A stretch of 64,000 bases of DNA from a virus, in IMG/VR virus record IMGVR_UViG_3300027498_000003, positions 62,001 through 126,000 of that record. One strand, given 5' to 3'. A model generated the notes under the pieces. That model saw only the letters and a list, made by a program, of their open reading frames with translations. It did no database searches and was not told the origin of the DNA. The translations under genes and the position numbers were made by a program. Below, piece by piece: positions 34,448 to 44,038 of this stretch (its first letter is position 1; every line of letters starts with the position of its first letter).

Positions 34448-36022
34448 TTATCTAATGTCTGGTATGAACTTCTTCATCAACCTTGGATTAAAGTGAATCA
34501 ACCCTAATGATCTATTGAAAGTCTGAATATACCCATCTAAATCTGGATAATCACTTGATTTCCAGATAGGGTTATCCTGGCCAACATATCCGTTAGGTGC
34601 GAGCTCTCCTACCTTAATTCTATCTCTATTTTTGTGTTTGTTACTTACCAGTTGTAATCCTGATGAAGCTGAATTTGTAGAATTAGATGGAAATACATGT
34701 ATCTCATATGATTGAATAGGATAATCTGTACCTGGCATTGTCCTGGCATCAAATACTTTATGATTATCTAACCATGCCCAGTGTTTGATCGATATAGATC
34801 CGAACATAGGGAAGTGGTACTTAGTAAATTGGTAGGGTGCGTATGATGCTCCTCGTCTTCCGTTCTCAAGAGGTTCCGATGTTCCTAACATAGAATCCTC
34901 TAAAGTCATTACGCAATCTTTCTTCCACTCATTCCTTATCCACTTATGTATAAGCTCTGCTGATCCCTCTCCTACTTGTAAAGTGTAGTGTCTTTGATTG
35001 TAAGGGGTTTTATCGTGCCAAGTAGCTTTAAGGTGAGAAAATACTGCAGAAATACCATCTAACGTTGGTGGGTATTTTCTGATATCTCCCATCTCTGACC
35101 ACTGGTGAAGCCCCGGTGCCTGTAGCTCTTCTCCATTTGTTCTTGAATCTACTAAAGTCTTAGAGTATCTAGCATTTACAAGCATTGTTTCTGTTTCCTT
35201 CAACATTGTCTCTTTAAGCTTCATTAAAGCTCCAGAGAATATCATCCCTTGCTGCATGCCTGGGATAGGTGTTGATGTGCCCGGCTTGCATTTTAAGACT
35301 TTAATAGTCTTATCAGCTAACCACGCCTTTCTAGTTACTTCGAATTCCCATTTGTAAGTACCAATACCTACTCGTGCCCTTAAATAAGAGAAGCCTTTAT
35401 TCATCTCTCCTATACCGGCGTCCCCTCTAAAACTGTGTAAATCAGTCATAGCTGGGCCTTTAATCCAGATATTACCCGCTCTGAAAAACTCAGGACGAAC
35501 AACTGCATTAAGCTCTGCTACTACTGCTTCATACTGAAATACTACTCCGTACTTTTTGGCTCTAGAAACAATCTTAATACCTACAGAAGGATCTTCGGCT
35601 AAGTACATTTGTTGTCCCGGACGTAGGTGCTCGGTATTGAATCTTACTTTAAATTTTCTGCCTCTCTTCCCGAGGCATTTATCTTTGCAATTGTTTGCAT
35701 CTCCCATGGATCTTAGATCCTTGTGAGGCTTACCAAAAATACGATATACAACCCAATCATGATCTATCTCAGCGATTCCTCCTGCATTTCTTATAGAGGT
35801 AAAGAAAGGGGCAGGGTCCATGGACAGCGGCTGATGCCTCTGATTGAACCATTGCATAGCCCTATCGGTAAAGTCCGTGTGATCAACTGCGTCTGGGCCT
35901 CGCATGATCATTATATCCTTCTTGGTGATGTTGGTCCCAAAGTTCTGTGACCTATCAAATTGATATTCACCAACAAACCATTTGAACTTGGAAGGATCTG
36001 GGCGATTAAATTTTCCTAACAT
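34448..36022 (-). CDS. Probable major capsid protein, 524 aa
   Basis: Size and place (scaffold-like gene before it, after portal and terminase) match crAss-like major capsid proteins of roughly 500 aa with an HK97-type fold. The N-terminal part includes KFKWFVGEYQFDRSQNFGTN and VVYRIFGKPHKDLRSMG. The middle has typical domain phrases such as VVRPEFFRAGNIWIKGP and RARVGIGTYKWEFEVTRKAW. The C-terminal part carries HVFPSNSTNSASSGLQLV. The fold itself cannot be shown without modelling. It starts with ATG 44 bp after the scaffold-like gene; that spacer is AT-rich. Confidence 0.75.
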   Translation of the reverse strand: MLGKFNRPDPSKFKWFVGEYQFDRSQNFGTNITKKDIMIMRGPDAVDHTDFTDRAMQWFNQRHQPLSMDPAPFFTSIRNAGGIAEIDHDWVVYRIFGKPHKDLRSMGDANNCKDKCLGKRGRKFKVRFNTEHLRPGQQMYLAEDPSVGIKIVSRAKKYGVVFQYEAVVAELNAVVRPEFFRAGNIWIKGPAMTDLHSFRGDAGIGEMNKGFSYLRARVGIGTYKWEFEVTRKAWLADKTIKVLKCKPGTSTPIPGMQQGMIFSGALMKLKETMLKETETMLVNARYSKTLVDSRTNGEELQAPGLHQWSEMGDIRKYPPTLDGISAVFSHLKATWHDKTPYNQRHYTLQVGEGSAELIHKWIRNEWKKDCVMTLEDSMLGTSEPLENGRRGASYAPYQFTKYHFPMFGSISIKHWAWLDNHKVFDARTMPGTDYPIQSYEIHVFPSNSTNSASSGLQLVSNKHKNRDRIKVGELAPNGYVGQDNPIWKSSDYPDLDGYIQTFNRSLGLIHFNPRLMKKFIPDIR

Positions 36023-36066
36023 TTGCTTATCTTTTTTTGCAAAAATTCTCTTATCTACTTATGAGG

Positions 36067-37287
36067 TTAATTAGATGCATTAAAGACCATAAGATCTTGT
36101 GCATCTTCTTTTTTTATCTTTTCCCCCTTATTTGCCTTACTTGATGTTACTACCCCACTCGCAGGTTGAGTGGAGGTCTTTTTTCTGCCGAATTTTACCG
36201 CAGCGTCTTTAGTTACAACGGTAGGTGCTATGCTCGCGTTCAAAATTTGAGCAAATACTGCTAATTGATACTGTTTACTGCTGGAAAACGCTTGTGCGAA
36301 AGCGTCGAATGCTGTAACTGCTGTTGTCCCCTGCGCCGTCTGCATTGGCGTATTTCTTACTGTGACTCCCTGCTTAAACAAGCTATGGAGCTCTGTAGGC
36401 ATTTGGTATTCTCCTAATTTGCCGGAATTAACTGCTTGTGTTACAAATGCTGCTTCAGCGGCGTCTCTCTGTTTCCTTGCTTCTAAATTGGCTTGATACT
36501 GGGTATCTGCATCTTCTTCTATCTCAGATGAAAAGTCTTTATACCACTCTCGGGACTCTTTTATACTCTTCAAACGCATCTCTTCGTCCTCTTTGACACT
36601 ATCTAAGAAGGCAGTAGCTGCTGTCTTAGTCATCTCGGAGTCTTTGGCAAATGCCTCTAAAAAGTCTATCTCTTCATCTTCTGTTTCAAATTTATCTTGC
36701 TCAGCTTTTCCTTTATAATAATCTATCGTCCGCATAGTATCCTCTGCGATACCGTTCTCCAACATCGAAGCCCTCTTCATTATGTCAGGGTTATCCCATC
36801 CATTTTGCCTCATTTCCGTGGTCAAATGTTGGTATATCCTATTGGTCAATGGCTGAGCCATTTTGGTTTCGTAAGAGGTTTGTATATCCTCTGAAGTTAT
36901 CTGCTCTGCATTGATATCAAAATCATCCGTTAAAACGCCGGCTTGATATAGTTTAGTGGCTTCTACTCTATAAAAGTCGTCATCTAATTGTATGGATTCT
37001 GGTGTTTCGGGTGATTCTGGCTGTTCTACCTCTGCTTCAGCTGGAGGTTCTTTCTGTGTAGGCTCCTCTGGTGTTTCCTCTTTAATTACCGCGTCTGTAG
37101 GTTCCGATTCAGCGGCGGGCGCTGGATCGGTGGGCTGCTCGGGTATTTCTGGTGCAACTGCTTCGGGCTCTGCTGCGGGTGCAGCTGGTTCTGGGATAAC
37201 TTCAGCTGGATTAGACATCGGGGCCACTGCTCCCTCTGCCTCGAATACTGCAGCATTTTCGAAAAAATTATCGTCTTCTTTAGCCAA
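36067..37287 (-). CDS. Scaffolding-like protein, acidic/Pro-rich N-terminus, 406 aa
   Basis: Residues 15-100 are almost entirely Glu, Pro, Ala and Thr (EPAAPAAEPEAVAPEIPEQP) and clearly disordered. Residues 100-260 are helical and acidic with probable coiled coil (RASMLENGIAEDTMRTIDYY, SVKEDEEMRLKSIKESREWY). The Lys-rich C-terminus (SSKANKGEKIKKEDAQDL) could contact the capsid protein. Position directly before the capsid gene and this composition are characteristic of phage scaffolding proteins. No protease motif is seen. Confidence 0.65.
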   Translation of the reverse strand: MAKEDDNFFENAAVFEAEGAVAPMSNPAEVIPEPAAPAAEPEAVAPEIPEQPTDPAPAAESEPTDAVIKEETPEEPTQKEPPAEAEVEQPESPETPESIQLDDDFYRVEATKLYQAGVLTDDFDINAEQITSEDIQTSYETKMAQPLTNRIYQHLTTEMRQNGWDNPDIMKRASMLENGIAEDTMRTIDYYKGKAEQDKFETEDEEIDFLEAFAKDSEMTKTAATAFLDSVKEDEEMRLKSIKESREWYKDFSSEIEEDADTQYQANLEARKQRDAAEAAFVTQAVNSGKLGEYQMPTELHSLFKQGVTVRNTPMQTAQGTTAVTAFDAFAQAFSSSKQYQLAVFAQILNASIAPTVVTKDAAVKFGRKKTSTQPASGVVTSSKANKGEKIKKEDAQDLMVFNASN

Positions 37288-37315
37288 AAGTTATATTTTT
37301 GATAATATTAAAAGT

Positions 37316-37323
37316 CAAAAATA
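37316..37323 (-). promoter_or_regulatory. Candidate -7 promoter element TATTTTTG before scaffold/capsid genes
   Basis: The 84-bp spacer between portal stop and scaffold start is very AT-rich. On the minus strand it contains TATTTTTG, an exact TAnnTTTG match (the Bacteroidota -7 consensus), about 28 bases before the ATG. A -33 partner is only weakly visible (GTTTAC about 20 bases upstream). Confidence 0.4.
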
Positions 37324-37371
37324 TATTAAATATAACTTCAGTAAACTACATGAATAGGTGATAAGGGGTAC

Positions 37372-39852
37372 TTAGCTGGTTAATCCTTTCTCAAATTCAA
37401 ACTTCTCTTTTTCAAAATCTAATTTGTCTTTATGGATAGCATATTCATTCTGAAGCTTGGCAATAGCCCCTTCGTACAGGTCGCTTACTTGGTTGAAATT
37501 TAGGTCATTTGCTAATGCGAACTTTTGAACCTCTATCGCTGATCTCCTTTCTTTAGAAGCTAAATCAGCTAATTTAAGCTCTTTCTCCAGCTGCCTGCCC
37601 TTCTCACTGTCTATGAGATCTGCTTGTATTTTTTGCTGAGCGACCTGCTGCTGTTGTTGGAATTGTAATTGAGATTCTTTCTTCCTCTCGTTTATATCCT
37701 CTTTTAGTATATCCCATACCTGCTCTTTAGATTTAGAAAATGCTATTTTGAAAGCAGACTCTAATCCCAGCTGATTTTGAATACCAGACTGGAGAAGTGA
37801 TCTTACAAATTTCAATTCATTAGATTTCTCTTTAGAATCCTTTATACGGATTCCGAATTGTTTGAAGTAGTTCTTACCTAATACATCTAGTAATTCTATC
37901 GACACTTGGTCAAATATAAGCTTAGCTTCTAATTTATGTTCTGAATAGTAGTGTCTGGCAGTTTCGAAAAATATCTCAAGGGCGCTTTCGCCTATTTTCC
38001 TGACCTTCTCCTCAAACAGTCCTGTTTTATTATACATGACTTGTTGGGACTGTTCTACTATTTCTTTATTTGAGTACTGGCCAATTCCTTCTGCCCGCGC
38101 TTCGCTTATGAAGAGGTTAAAGGCTACCATCTCTTTCCAGTAATTTAACATCTGAAGTTTCTGGGCCATGTTTGCTGTTCTGCTTAAGTCCAGCTGTCTC
38201 ATGTTGTTTAGCTCCACTCCCCTCATGTTTGCTTGCTTCGGATCCACCCACATCATTCCGAAGTATTTGATAAAGTGAAACCAGGTCTCTGGCTTCATAT
38301 TCTTTGGCCTGGCATTCATGGTCATCATGAATACTGGTCCCCAATCTGATTTCATGTCACGCTTTATTCCGGCTAATATAACATCGAACATTTTATTGGC
38401 CCCTCTTGCTCTGTCTACCATGCTTCGAGATCTTACAGTGCCATGGTGGGTAGATAACATGCCTCCTGCATAAGGCATAATTGCTCTGTGGAAATGTCCT
38501 TGACGTTCGTAGGCGCACTTTACAAGGCTGATCCCTGTCCATACTCTTCCTGCAAGCAGCCATCCTTGGTAGATGGCATCTCCTCTGATTTCTCTTACTT
38601 CTATATCCCCTGGTTGTTCTTTATAATGTTCGCCGAATTCGTATGTCTCGACCTGGCCGGTCCTATCATCATATCTATCTACTTCATGTAGAATTATAGG
38701 CAATCTGTAGCAGATGTGCTCTTCTGATATGAAGCAGTCTGTATAGGCGTCTCCGGTGAATGTGTTCATTATCTCCGAATACATCATGTCCATATTCGCA
38801 CTGGCTTCCAAAGATCCCGGGGATCCTTTGTCGTATTTGGCACTGAAATACTTCTGATGCATGGAGTACTTATACATAAACTCTACATCTTGCTCATAAG
38901 AAGCTCCGAATACCCCAGGCTTTGATCCTGCTTTTTTGAATGCCCCGTAGAAACTTTCTAGCTCTTTAATGGCTTCTGGCCCTAATTTATGTGTACTTTT
39001 TGCTTGGGTCAAAGAGATCATATCGGTACTCTTTACCCAGTCTGCGTGTTCTATCCTATCTTCAGACATCTTACCTCTCTGCCAAAGTACGTGTAGAGGG
39101 TTTTTAGATTTGAACATCATCTCACCGTTCCAGTTACCGCAGAAATAGTATATCTGCCCCAGAGCCACGGCATATTGAAGTCCTTGTAATTTCTCGGACT
39201 TTATATCGTGTAGATCTACTAATGCTTGTAATAGTTGGGCTGCATGCTGGACTATTACTGCAGAGTAATTTCCTTCTAAGAATGCTTTTACAGGATCAGA
39301 TATCTGTTCGTTTAGTATGTTTTCTACAGTTTGTTGTATGTTGTTCTGGTTTGCCGGGATCGATGTCAGTTGATCAATCGATTTACCAGATGTATCTTCT
39401 ATGGCTGCTGTTAGTTTCTGCCTAAGTATATCTGCTCCGTTTCTAAACTGCTGAGTCATAGGCTCCAGTAGCTCAGCTCTGTGATCTTCGAATTTAGAAT
39501 AACGAGTATCTACTACTTCTGGCTCGTAATCCTGCCTGGCCGCCTCTCCGAACATCGGTTGCACAAAATTAGCTATAAGAGGTGTGTGTACCAGATCATC
39601 ATCGTCAAAGTTTATCTCCTCTATTTGCCCAGTTGTTGGGTCATTATAAGTAAAGCAGTCCCTATTTGCGTAATGGACGGGATCGAAATCTCCATTGGTC
39701 AGCTGGAGATTAATAATCATTCTAAAGTTCTCATCCTGAGTTCTACTAAGGTTATGGATACTCATCATGGCCTCCTTCACCTTTTCAAAGTCTTTCTTCT
39801 CTTTCTCTTTATTCTTAGCTAACTCGTCGGTTACCTTATGTAAAAATGACAT
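37372..39852 (-). CDS. Portal protein, crAss-like size (826 aa)
   Basis: The gene lies between large terminase and scaffold/capsid genes, and the ~800-aa size matches portals of crAss-like phages. Early residues give FRMIINLQLTNGDFDPVHYA and then PLIANFVQPMFGEAARQDYE, a layout similar to crAss portals (an early 'NGxxD...' turn and 'xPNF..PxxG' helix start). Middle: HFHRAIMPYAGGMLSTHHGT, then VDRARGANKMFDVILAGIKR. The C-terminal ~170 residues form a long Gln-rich coiled coil (QFQQQQQVAQQKIQADL), compatible with the barrel region projecting into the head. Identity is inferred from order, size and motif style. Confidence 0.8.
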   Translation of the reverse strand: MSFLHKVTDELAKNKEKEKKDFEKVKEAMMSIHNLSRTQDENFRMIINLQLTNGDFDPVHYANRDCFTYNDPTTGQIEEINFDDDDLVHTPLIANFVQPMFGEAARQDYEPEVVDTRYSKFEDHRAELLEPMTQQFRNGADILRQKLTAAIEDTSGKSIDQLTSIPANQNNIQQTVENILNEQISDPVKAFLEGNYSAVIVQHAAQLLQALVDLHDIKSEKLQGLQYAVALGQIYYFCGNWNGEMMFKSKNPLHVLWQRGKMSEDRIEHADWVKSTDMISLTQAKSTHKLGPEAIKELESFYGAFKKAGSKPGVFGASYEQDVEFMYKYSMHQKYFSAKYDKGSPGSLEASANMDMMYSEIMNTFTGDAYTDCFISEEHICYRLPIILHEVDRYDDRTGQVETYEFGEHYKEQPGDIEVREIRGDAIYQGWLLAGRVWTGISLVKCAYERQGHFHRAIMPYAGGMLSTHHGTVRSRSMVDRARGANKMFDVILAGIKRDMKSDWGPVFMMTMNARPKNMKPETWFHFIKYFGMMWVDPKQANMRGVELNNMRQLDLSRTANMAQKLQMLNYWKEMVAFNLFISEARAEGIGQYSNKEIVEQSQQVMYNKTGLFEEKVRKIGESALEIFFETARHYYSEHKLEAKLIFDQVSIELLDVLGKNYFKQFGIRIKDSKEKSNELKFVRSLLQSGIQNQLGLESAFKIAFSKSKEQVWDILKEDINERKKESQLQFQQQQQVAQQKIQADLIDSEKGRQLEKELKLADLASKERRSAIEVQKFALANDLNFNQVSDLYEGAIAKLQNEYAIHKDKLDFEKEKFEFEKGLTS

Positions 39853-39875
39853 ATTGGGGATGTTATGTTATGTTA

Positions 39876-42299
39876 TCAAAGACGTTCAAAAGTACGGGTA
39901 TTATTATAACCAGATTTTACTACCCCTCGGTTCATCCCTAATTTAGGCTTGTCTTTATAGGGATCTTCGTCGTAGTCTTTTTCAGGCTCTTCATCTGGTA
40001 TAAAGTCTTCTTCTAATGCATCTAATAATAAGGCTAGTCCGTGGCCGCATGATATTAAATCATAGTTTCCGCCAGGGGTGTGGCTCTTTATTTCATTTAA
40101 AAACATGATGCTGTATATGTAATCAATATTCCTCTTTAAAATAGTACCATGTTCATCCCATGCTCTTTCTTCTAAGAGCCATTGACAGAACCTTTTCTCG
40201 GCATAAGGTTTATTTCTTCCTAATCTATATCCATATTTTATGCCAGCTCCTTTTACTTTATAAGGGTTATCATCTGCAGAAAGTGTGTCATAAGTAGGCA
40301 TAAGATGATGAAGTAGGTTGTTCTTACGGCACCATGGGTGAAATCCCCCTGAGTTATCCTCAAACCATATTAGTGCATTTCCAAAGTATTTTGATACTCT
40401 TATAATATGCTTCCAGTTATCGTGGAGTAAATTAAATCTCCCTTTCCATACTGCAGCTATACCGTCTGTAAGCCATCCTCCATTTGATCTATGATGTTTG
40501 TATACTACCAGCCCATAAGAAGATGTACCGTAGCCATCTTTAGAAGACACCGGATCCAGTACTAAAAAATACGTATTCTTAGGTATTATCTCCCTTACTG
40601 GTTCAAATATTACTAATCTTCCTTCCTGCTTTAGATTATTAAAATCAGGATTCATCTCCTGTATAACTCGATCGTAATTTGAATCTTGGTCAAATCTAAC
40701 TTTATAAGGAGATGTATAATCGTCTACCAAAGCACCTGCTCGGGCAAATTTCTCATATAAATCATTGTTTTCTATGTGAAGAAGTTGCGAGGATGCCTCC
40801 TCTTTTGGATACAATGATTGCATATTAGGAATCATTGCATGCCGAGGCATTATCGGATTATTAAGCTTCTTTATTGTGGCGGTGTTGCTATCACCTTCTG
40901 ACCATTCTTGATATTGCTTTATAAACCTCTTAAAAGAGGCATGCATATACATGTTACCTTGATCATCTTCATAATCTCTGTATTTGTATACAGCTGACAT
41001 GAATAATGCTATATTTTTACCTGAATTCTCCCAGTGGTTAGGTATTCCAAATATTCCATAGTCATTAGGCTTCATAAACAGCGGCTTCACTGCTTCGAAC
41101 TTCTCGAGCTCTCCAGAGGTGCCTAATCCGACGAATTTGCCAGTCCTCTTTCCCGAGACGCTCAGTGTATCCTCACTTTTTGCTAACAGTGATTTTAAAA
41201 ATGACCCTACAAGACCTACCTCCTCTACTATTATATTCTCTACCCTTCCCCCGATCATCTTATCCAGGTTCTCTTTTTTAAGAGTGCCCATCTGTATATT
41301 GGCCCCGTTCAATGCTCTGACACCTGATCCCTCTTTTATCACGTGCTCTATCGCGCCTTGTTTGTATGTAAAAGCGCCTTGTATATTCTTATAGGCTAAA
41401 CCTCTGTACGCCCTATCTTCTTCATAAACATACTTACCTGGATGATTAGTATGCATATGCTTCATGATATCTAGGGATCTCTGGAAAGCCTGACCTTCGG
41501 GGCCCACAATTACCGATCGAACTGGCCTGGACCTTTGATCTCTCTCTTCCCAAAATTTAATACCAGAAAAACAGAAATCATGGTAGGCTACAGCTGCCAT
41601 GATATGTACAGATTTAGAAATACCTCTACATCCAATTGTGAGGAAGTTCTTTTGGTTGATTCTTTCTGTTATTCCGGAGTTAGGCTTATTCTTCTGTTGT
41701 TTTGTTGGGCTATAAAGGGGCCTGCCCAATGGGGCATCCCTTGGGTCGTCTATCAGATATGTCTTTGTTAAGAATGTCCACGGATCGACGTACTCTTTTA
41801 GTTTACCTCTGTAATAGCAAGATGGCGGGATCTTCCCTCTTTCTACTTCATCTAAATCTTCATCGTGAGCCTTTTTAGCCAGATAATGGCTAGTATACTT
41901 AGGATCTCCTTCAAATCCGGAGAATCCCTCGCAGCATAACCAATACGTAGCGAATATCCATTCTATATCTCTAAGCCATGGTGATATCGTGTTTTTCTCC
42001 TCATCTTGTATTGTGGTGTAATTTACAAAGAAGAAAAGCTTAGGAGGCATGAATACCCAAGTATCTTTATCCTTGACCCAAGTTCCCTCTACGCATTTTC
42101 GGGCAAAAGGTATCCAGTACTTCTCCCAAAGAAAAGAATTCGGTTCTAAATTTTCGGGGTGGTCTCTTTGGTAGAATGAATCTCTGCTCTTTATCTTGTA
42201 TGGAAACAAATCAACTAATACAAACTCCTCATCGTTGACCACTTCTTTGTATATCGCACCTTCATTGGTCTCCTTATCGTATATTGGTATATGCTCCAT
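39876..42299 (-). CDS. terL: Terminase large subunit (807 aa)
   Basis: ATPase and nuclease motor that packages DNA through the portal. The Walker A-like motif GCRGISKS lies at residues 223-230 counted from the ATG at 42299, with S where the usual G precedes K. The Walker B-like motif NIIVEEVG follows about 125 residues later. The RNase H-like nuclease half shows YFLVLDPVSSKDG, IWFEDNSGGF and a C-terminal acidic helix (LLLDALEED). An in-frame ATG 18 bases upstream (42317) exists, but the ATG at 42299 makes the one-base TAATG overlap used throughout this operon, so I prefer it. An N-terminal extension of ~220 residues before Walker A resembles crAss-like terminases. Confidence 0.88.
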   Translation of the reverse strand: MEHIPIYDKETNEGAIYKEVVNDEEFVLVDLFPYKIKSRDSFYQRDHPENLEPNSFLWEKYWIPFARKCVEGTWVKDKDTWVFMPPKLFFFVNYTTIQDEEKNTISPWLRDIEWIFATYWLCCEGFSGFEGDPKYTSHYLAKKAHDEDLDEVERGKIPPSCYYRGKLKEYVDPWTFLTKTYLIDDPRDAPLGRPLYSPTKQQKNKPNSGITERINQKNFLTIGCRGISKSVHIMAAVAYHDFCFSGIKFWEERDQRSRPVRSVIVGPEGQAFQRSLDIMKHMHTNHPGKYVYEEDRAYRGLAYKNIQGAFTYKQGAIEHVIKEGSGVRALNGANIQMGTLKKENLDKMIGGRVENIIVEEVGLVGSFLKSLLAKSEDTLSVSGKRTGKFVGLGTSGELEKFEAVKPLFMKPNDYGIFGIPNHWENSGKNIALFMSAVYKYRDYEDDQGNMYMHASFKRFIKQYQEWSEGDSNTATIKKLNNPIMPRHAMIPNMQSLYPKEEASSQLLHIENNDLYEKFARAGALVDDYTSPYKVRFDQDSNYDRVIQEMNPDFNNLKQEGRLVIFEPVREIIPKNTYFLVLDPVSSKDGYGTSSYGLVVYKHHRSNGGWLTDGIAAVWKGRFNLLHDNWKHIIRVSKYFGNALIWFEDNSGGFHPWCRKNNLLHHLMPTYDTLSADDNPYKVKGAGIKYGYRLGRNKPYAEKRFCQWLLEERAWDEHGTILKRNIDYIYSIMFLNEIKSHTPGGNYDLISCGHGLALLLDALEEDFIPDEEPEKDYDEDPYKDKPKLGMNRGVVKSGYNNTRTFERL

Positions 42300-42874
42300 T
42301 AAACTACTTCTACCCAATGAAGTATTGTCCCCTTCCTGAATGTCCCTTGTGATGCTCTCTCTTTATCGATATCTTTTAGCTTCTTTATGTACTTGCTCTC
42401 CATTTTATCATATTCATCCATTAAGGATGCTATCTCCCTAGGATCTGTCTCTACGGTAAGTTTGTTTATGTGCTCTCTGAATATGTCTATTTTTTCTTTG
42501 TAAAAAAGGGCATTAGATTCTGCTACTGTTAGAACGTGTTTTTTGAAAGGCTCTATTACCCAATCATAATCATCCCATGGGAAGTCTTTGTCACCGAATA
42601 TGACAAATGCTGTCTGTTCTTTAAGCTCTTTTTCTTCGGCGGACCCGTTCTCTTTCAGGTGATTGACAGGTGCCTTACCATCGTATATGGTCCATATGGC
42701 ATCCATTATTTTAGAGGACTTATCTTTGCCCTCCTGTTTTATAAGGGACTTATATGGTTCGTAGTCTTTTAGTTGGTGGTTCTCTTCCCAAAATGATTCT
42801 TCGGGAAAGTTACGAGTACAAAATGCGTATAGATCAGCAATCTTTATCTCTGCATTTCGATTCTTTGTACTCAT
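42299..42874 (-). CDS. Candidate terminase small subunit, 191 aa
   Basis: Encoded immediately before terL with a stop-start overlap. N-terminal half: NAEIKIADLYAFCTRNFPEE, then an acidic central part. The C-terminal half is a long amphipathic helix or coiled coil (IDIFREHINKLTVETDPREI, LMDEYDKMESKYIKKLKDID). A coiled-coil oligomerisation segment next to terL is what small terminases show, but the DNA-binding helix-turn-helix is not evident. It begins a transcription unit after the terminator at 42960-42992, so it probably has its own promoter in 42875-42955. Confidence 0.5.
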   Translation of the reverse strand: MSTKNRNAEIKIADLYAFCTRNFPEESFWEENHQLKDYEPYKSLIKQEGKDKSSKIMDAIWTIYDGKAPVNHLKENGSAEEKELKEQTAFVIFGDKDFPWDDYDWVIEPFKKHVLTVAESNALFYKEKIDIFREHINKLTVETDPREIASLMDEYDKMESKYIKKLKDIDKERASQGTFRKGTILHWVEVV

Positions 42875-42959
42875 TGTAGTTAAGTTTAACTATGCATGTT
42901 TTTGGCTTATTCTTGTCTTCGCAAGGGTTCTCCTTTAGGCAGCCTACCTTCAAATCAAC

Positions 42960-42992
42960 AAAAGAGCCCCCTTGTGAATGGGAAGCTCTTTT
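42960..42992. terminator. Bidirectional intrinsic terminator between 72-aa gene and packaging genes
   Basis: An inverted repeat AAAAGAGC...GCTCTTTT with inner CCC/GGG pairing and an 8-base loop is followed by T runs in both orientations. It separates the 45551-43016 gene group from the terminase-portal group. An overlapping 61-codon frame at 42834-43019 would have to run through it and is judged not to be a gene. Confidence 0.7.
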
Positions 42993-43015
42993 TGCATCTT
43001 GATTGAGTCGTATTC

Positions 43016-43234
43016 TCACTGGATAAAATTAAACCCAGTTCCAGATCCTGTACTATCTGCAAGGGTATCTATCACGGGCTCTTCGATCCGAATAGTGTCT
43101 ACCTGCTCCGGCTCTGGTGATATTGTTATGGATCCATCTTCTCCTACAAAGAATACGTATCCAAAGTATCCAGCAATTGCTACTAAAGCGCCTACTATCA
43201 ACTGTCTTAATCTTTTTGGGATTTTTTCAAACAT
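43016..43234 (-). CDS. Small single-pass membrane protein, 72 aa
   Basis: A basic N-terminus (FEKIPKRLRQ) is followed by one membrane segment at about 11-30 (LIVGALVAIAGYFGYVFFV) and an acidic, Ser/Gly/Thr-rich periplasmic-type tail (EPEQVDTIRIEEPV). The topology would be N-in. It lies at the end of a six-gene group just before a terminator. A spanin- or holin-accessory role is possible on size and topology, but no family motif confirms it. Confidence 0.6.
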   Translation of the reverse strand: MFEKIPKRLRQLIVGALVAIAGYFGYVFFVGEDGSITISPEPEQVDTIRIEEPVIDTLADSTGSGTGFNFIQ

Positions 43235-43250
43235 AGTATTGGTTTTTAAT

Positions 43251-43655
43251 TTAGTTTAACCTTTCTACGTATCCATCAACAGTTAGTTTGATCAAAGAGT
43301 TCTGGTAAGCGGGATTCACCTGCCTCATTAAAGACCTCTTTCCATTATTCACCATCTCTCTGTATTGTTTTGGGCTATGTATTGTTTCGAAAGATATGGT
43401 AGCAGTTTTCTTAGTATTTCCTAAGCTTGCCGGCTTTGGCATCTTATCCACTGTCCACTTACCTTTTATCTTCCTCTCTGCTTCAGAGAAATGCCAGGAG
43501 AAGCACGAGCAATTCTGATCATGCCATCCGTGTGTGATTTCAGCAATATTATATTCTGGTAATAATTCAAATTCAAAGTCTATTACCTGGTTCTGCCCGA
43601 TCGTCTTTCTGCCATAATCGAACACATCTTCTTTTACTACGTTTGTTTTAGCCAT
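43251..43655 (-). CDS. Possible DUF1573-like beta-domain protein, 134 aa
   Basis: The pattern DYGRKTIGQNQVIDFEFEL, then NCSCFSWHF, then KKTATISFETIHSP, and finally LIKLTVDGYVERLN resembles the 'DFGTI-x-x-G...SCGCT...L-x-x-I-x-G-x-V' layout of DUF1573 immunoglobulin-like domains that are common in Bacteroidota. NCSC replaces the usual SCGC. No signal peptide is present. It is encoded 16 bp upstream of the small membrane protein. The fold call is tentative and the function unknown. Confidence 0.55.
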   Translation of the reverse strand: MAKTNVVKEDVFDYGRKTIGQNQVIDFEFELLPEYNIAEITHGWHDQNCSCFSWHFSEAERKIKGKWTVDKMPKPASLGNTKKTATISFETIHSPKQYREMVNNGKRSLMRQVNPAYQNSLIKLTVDGYVERLN

Positions 43656-43660
43656 CTTAT

Positions 43661-44038
43661 TTAGAATCTTTTTATATCAACTACTAAATTATTTTCTTTT
43701 TTAAAGTTATTCCAATCTTCAGTTATGTTATTTTTATCGATCGGAAACCATCTTGCGGCGCCTGATTGCTCCTTACCGCATGTCTTGCTCATATCAAAAG
43801 CCATATTAGGCATCGTACAGCCGCATCCCCCTTTACTTTTAAGGCAAGCACCATCGTCAACGCACTCTTGGCACAGAGTAGTTCTGTAAATTATAATCTC
43901 AGATACAGCTACTAAATCCTTATGCTTTATTCTAACTCCCCAGAATATACTCCATTTGTCTTTTAGGAAAGAGATAATTCTCCCCGGAGATATATCCTTC
44001 CATTCCAGCTTCTCCCCGGCTTTGTTAATTTTAAACAT
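43661..44038 (-). CDS. Zinc-binding-type small protein, 125 aa
   Basis: A CQECVDDGACLKSKGGCGC stretch followed by DMSKTCGKEQSGAARWFPID gives a cluster of six or seven Cys compatible with one or two zinc sites. The N-terminal part (EKLEWKDISPGRIISFLKDK) is helical and basic. The frame could start at 44059, but ATG 44038 overlaps the upstream stop as TAATG, so that start is preferred. No family is named; the metal site suggests binding of nucleic acid or a virion part. Confidence 0.6.
   Translation of the reverse strand: MFKINKAGEKLEWKDISPGRIISFLKDKWSIFWGVRIKHKDLVAVSEIIIYRTTLCQECVDDGACLKSKGGCGCTMPNMAFDMSKTCGKEQSGAARWFPIDKNNITEDWNNFKKENNLVVDIKRF

Noticed and set aside
42834-43019. 61-codon minus-strand frame between the 72-aa gene and the terminase genes
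   Set aside because: It starts at GTG, is traversed by a strong bidirectional terminator hairpin (42960-42992) and overlaps the small-terminase candidate start.
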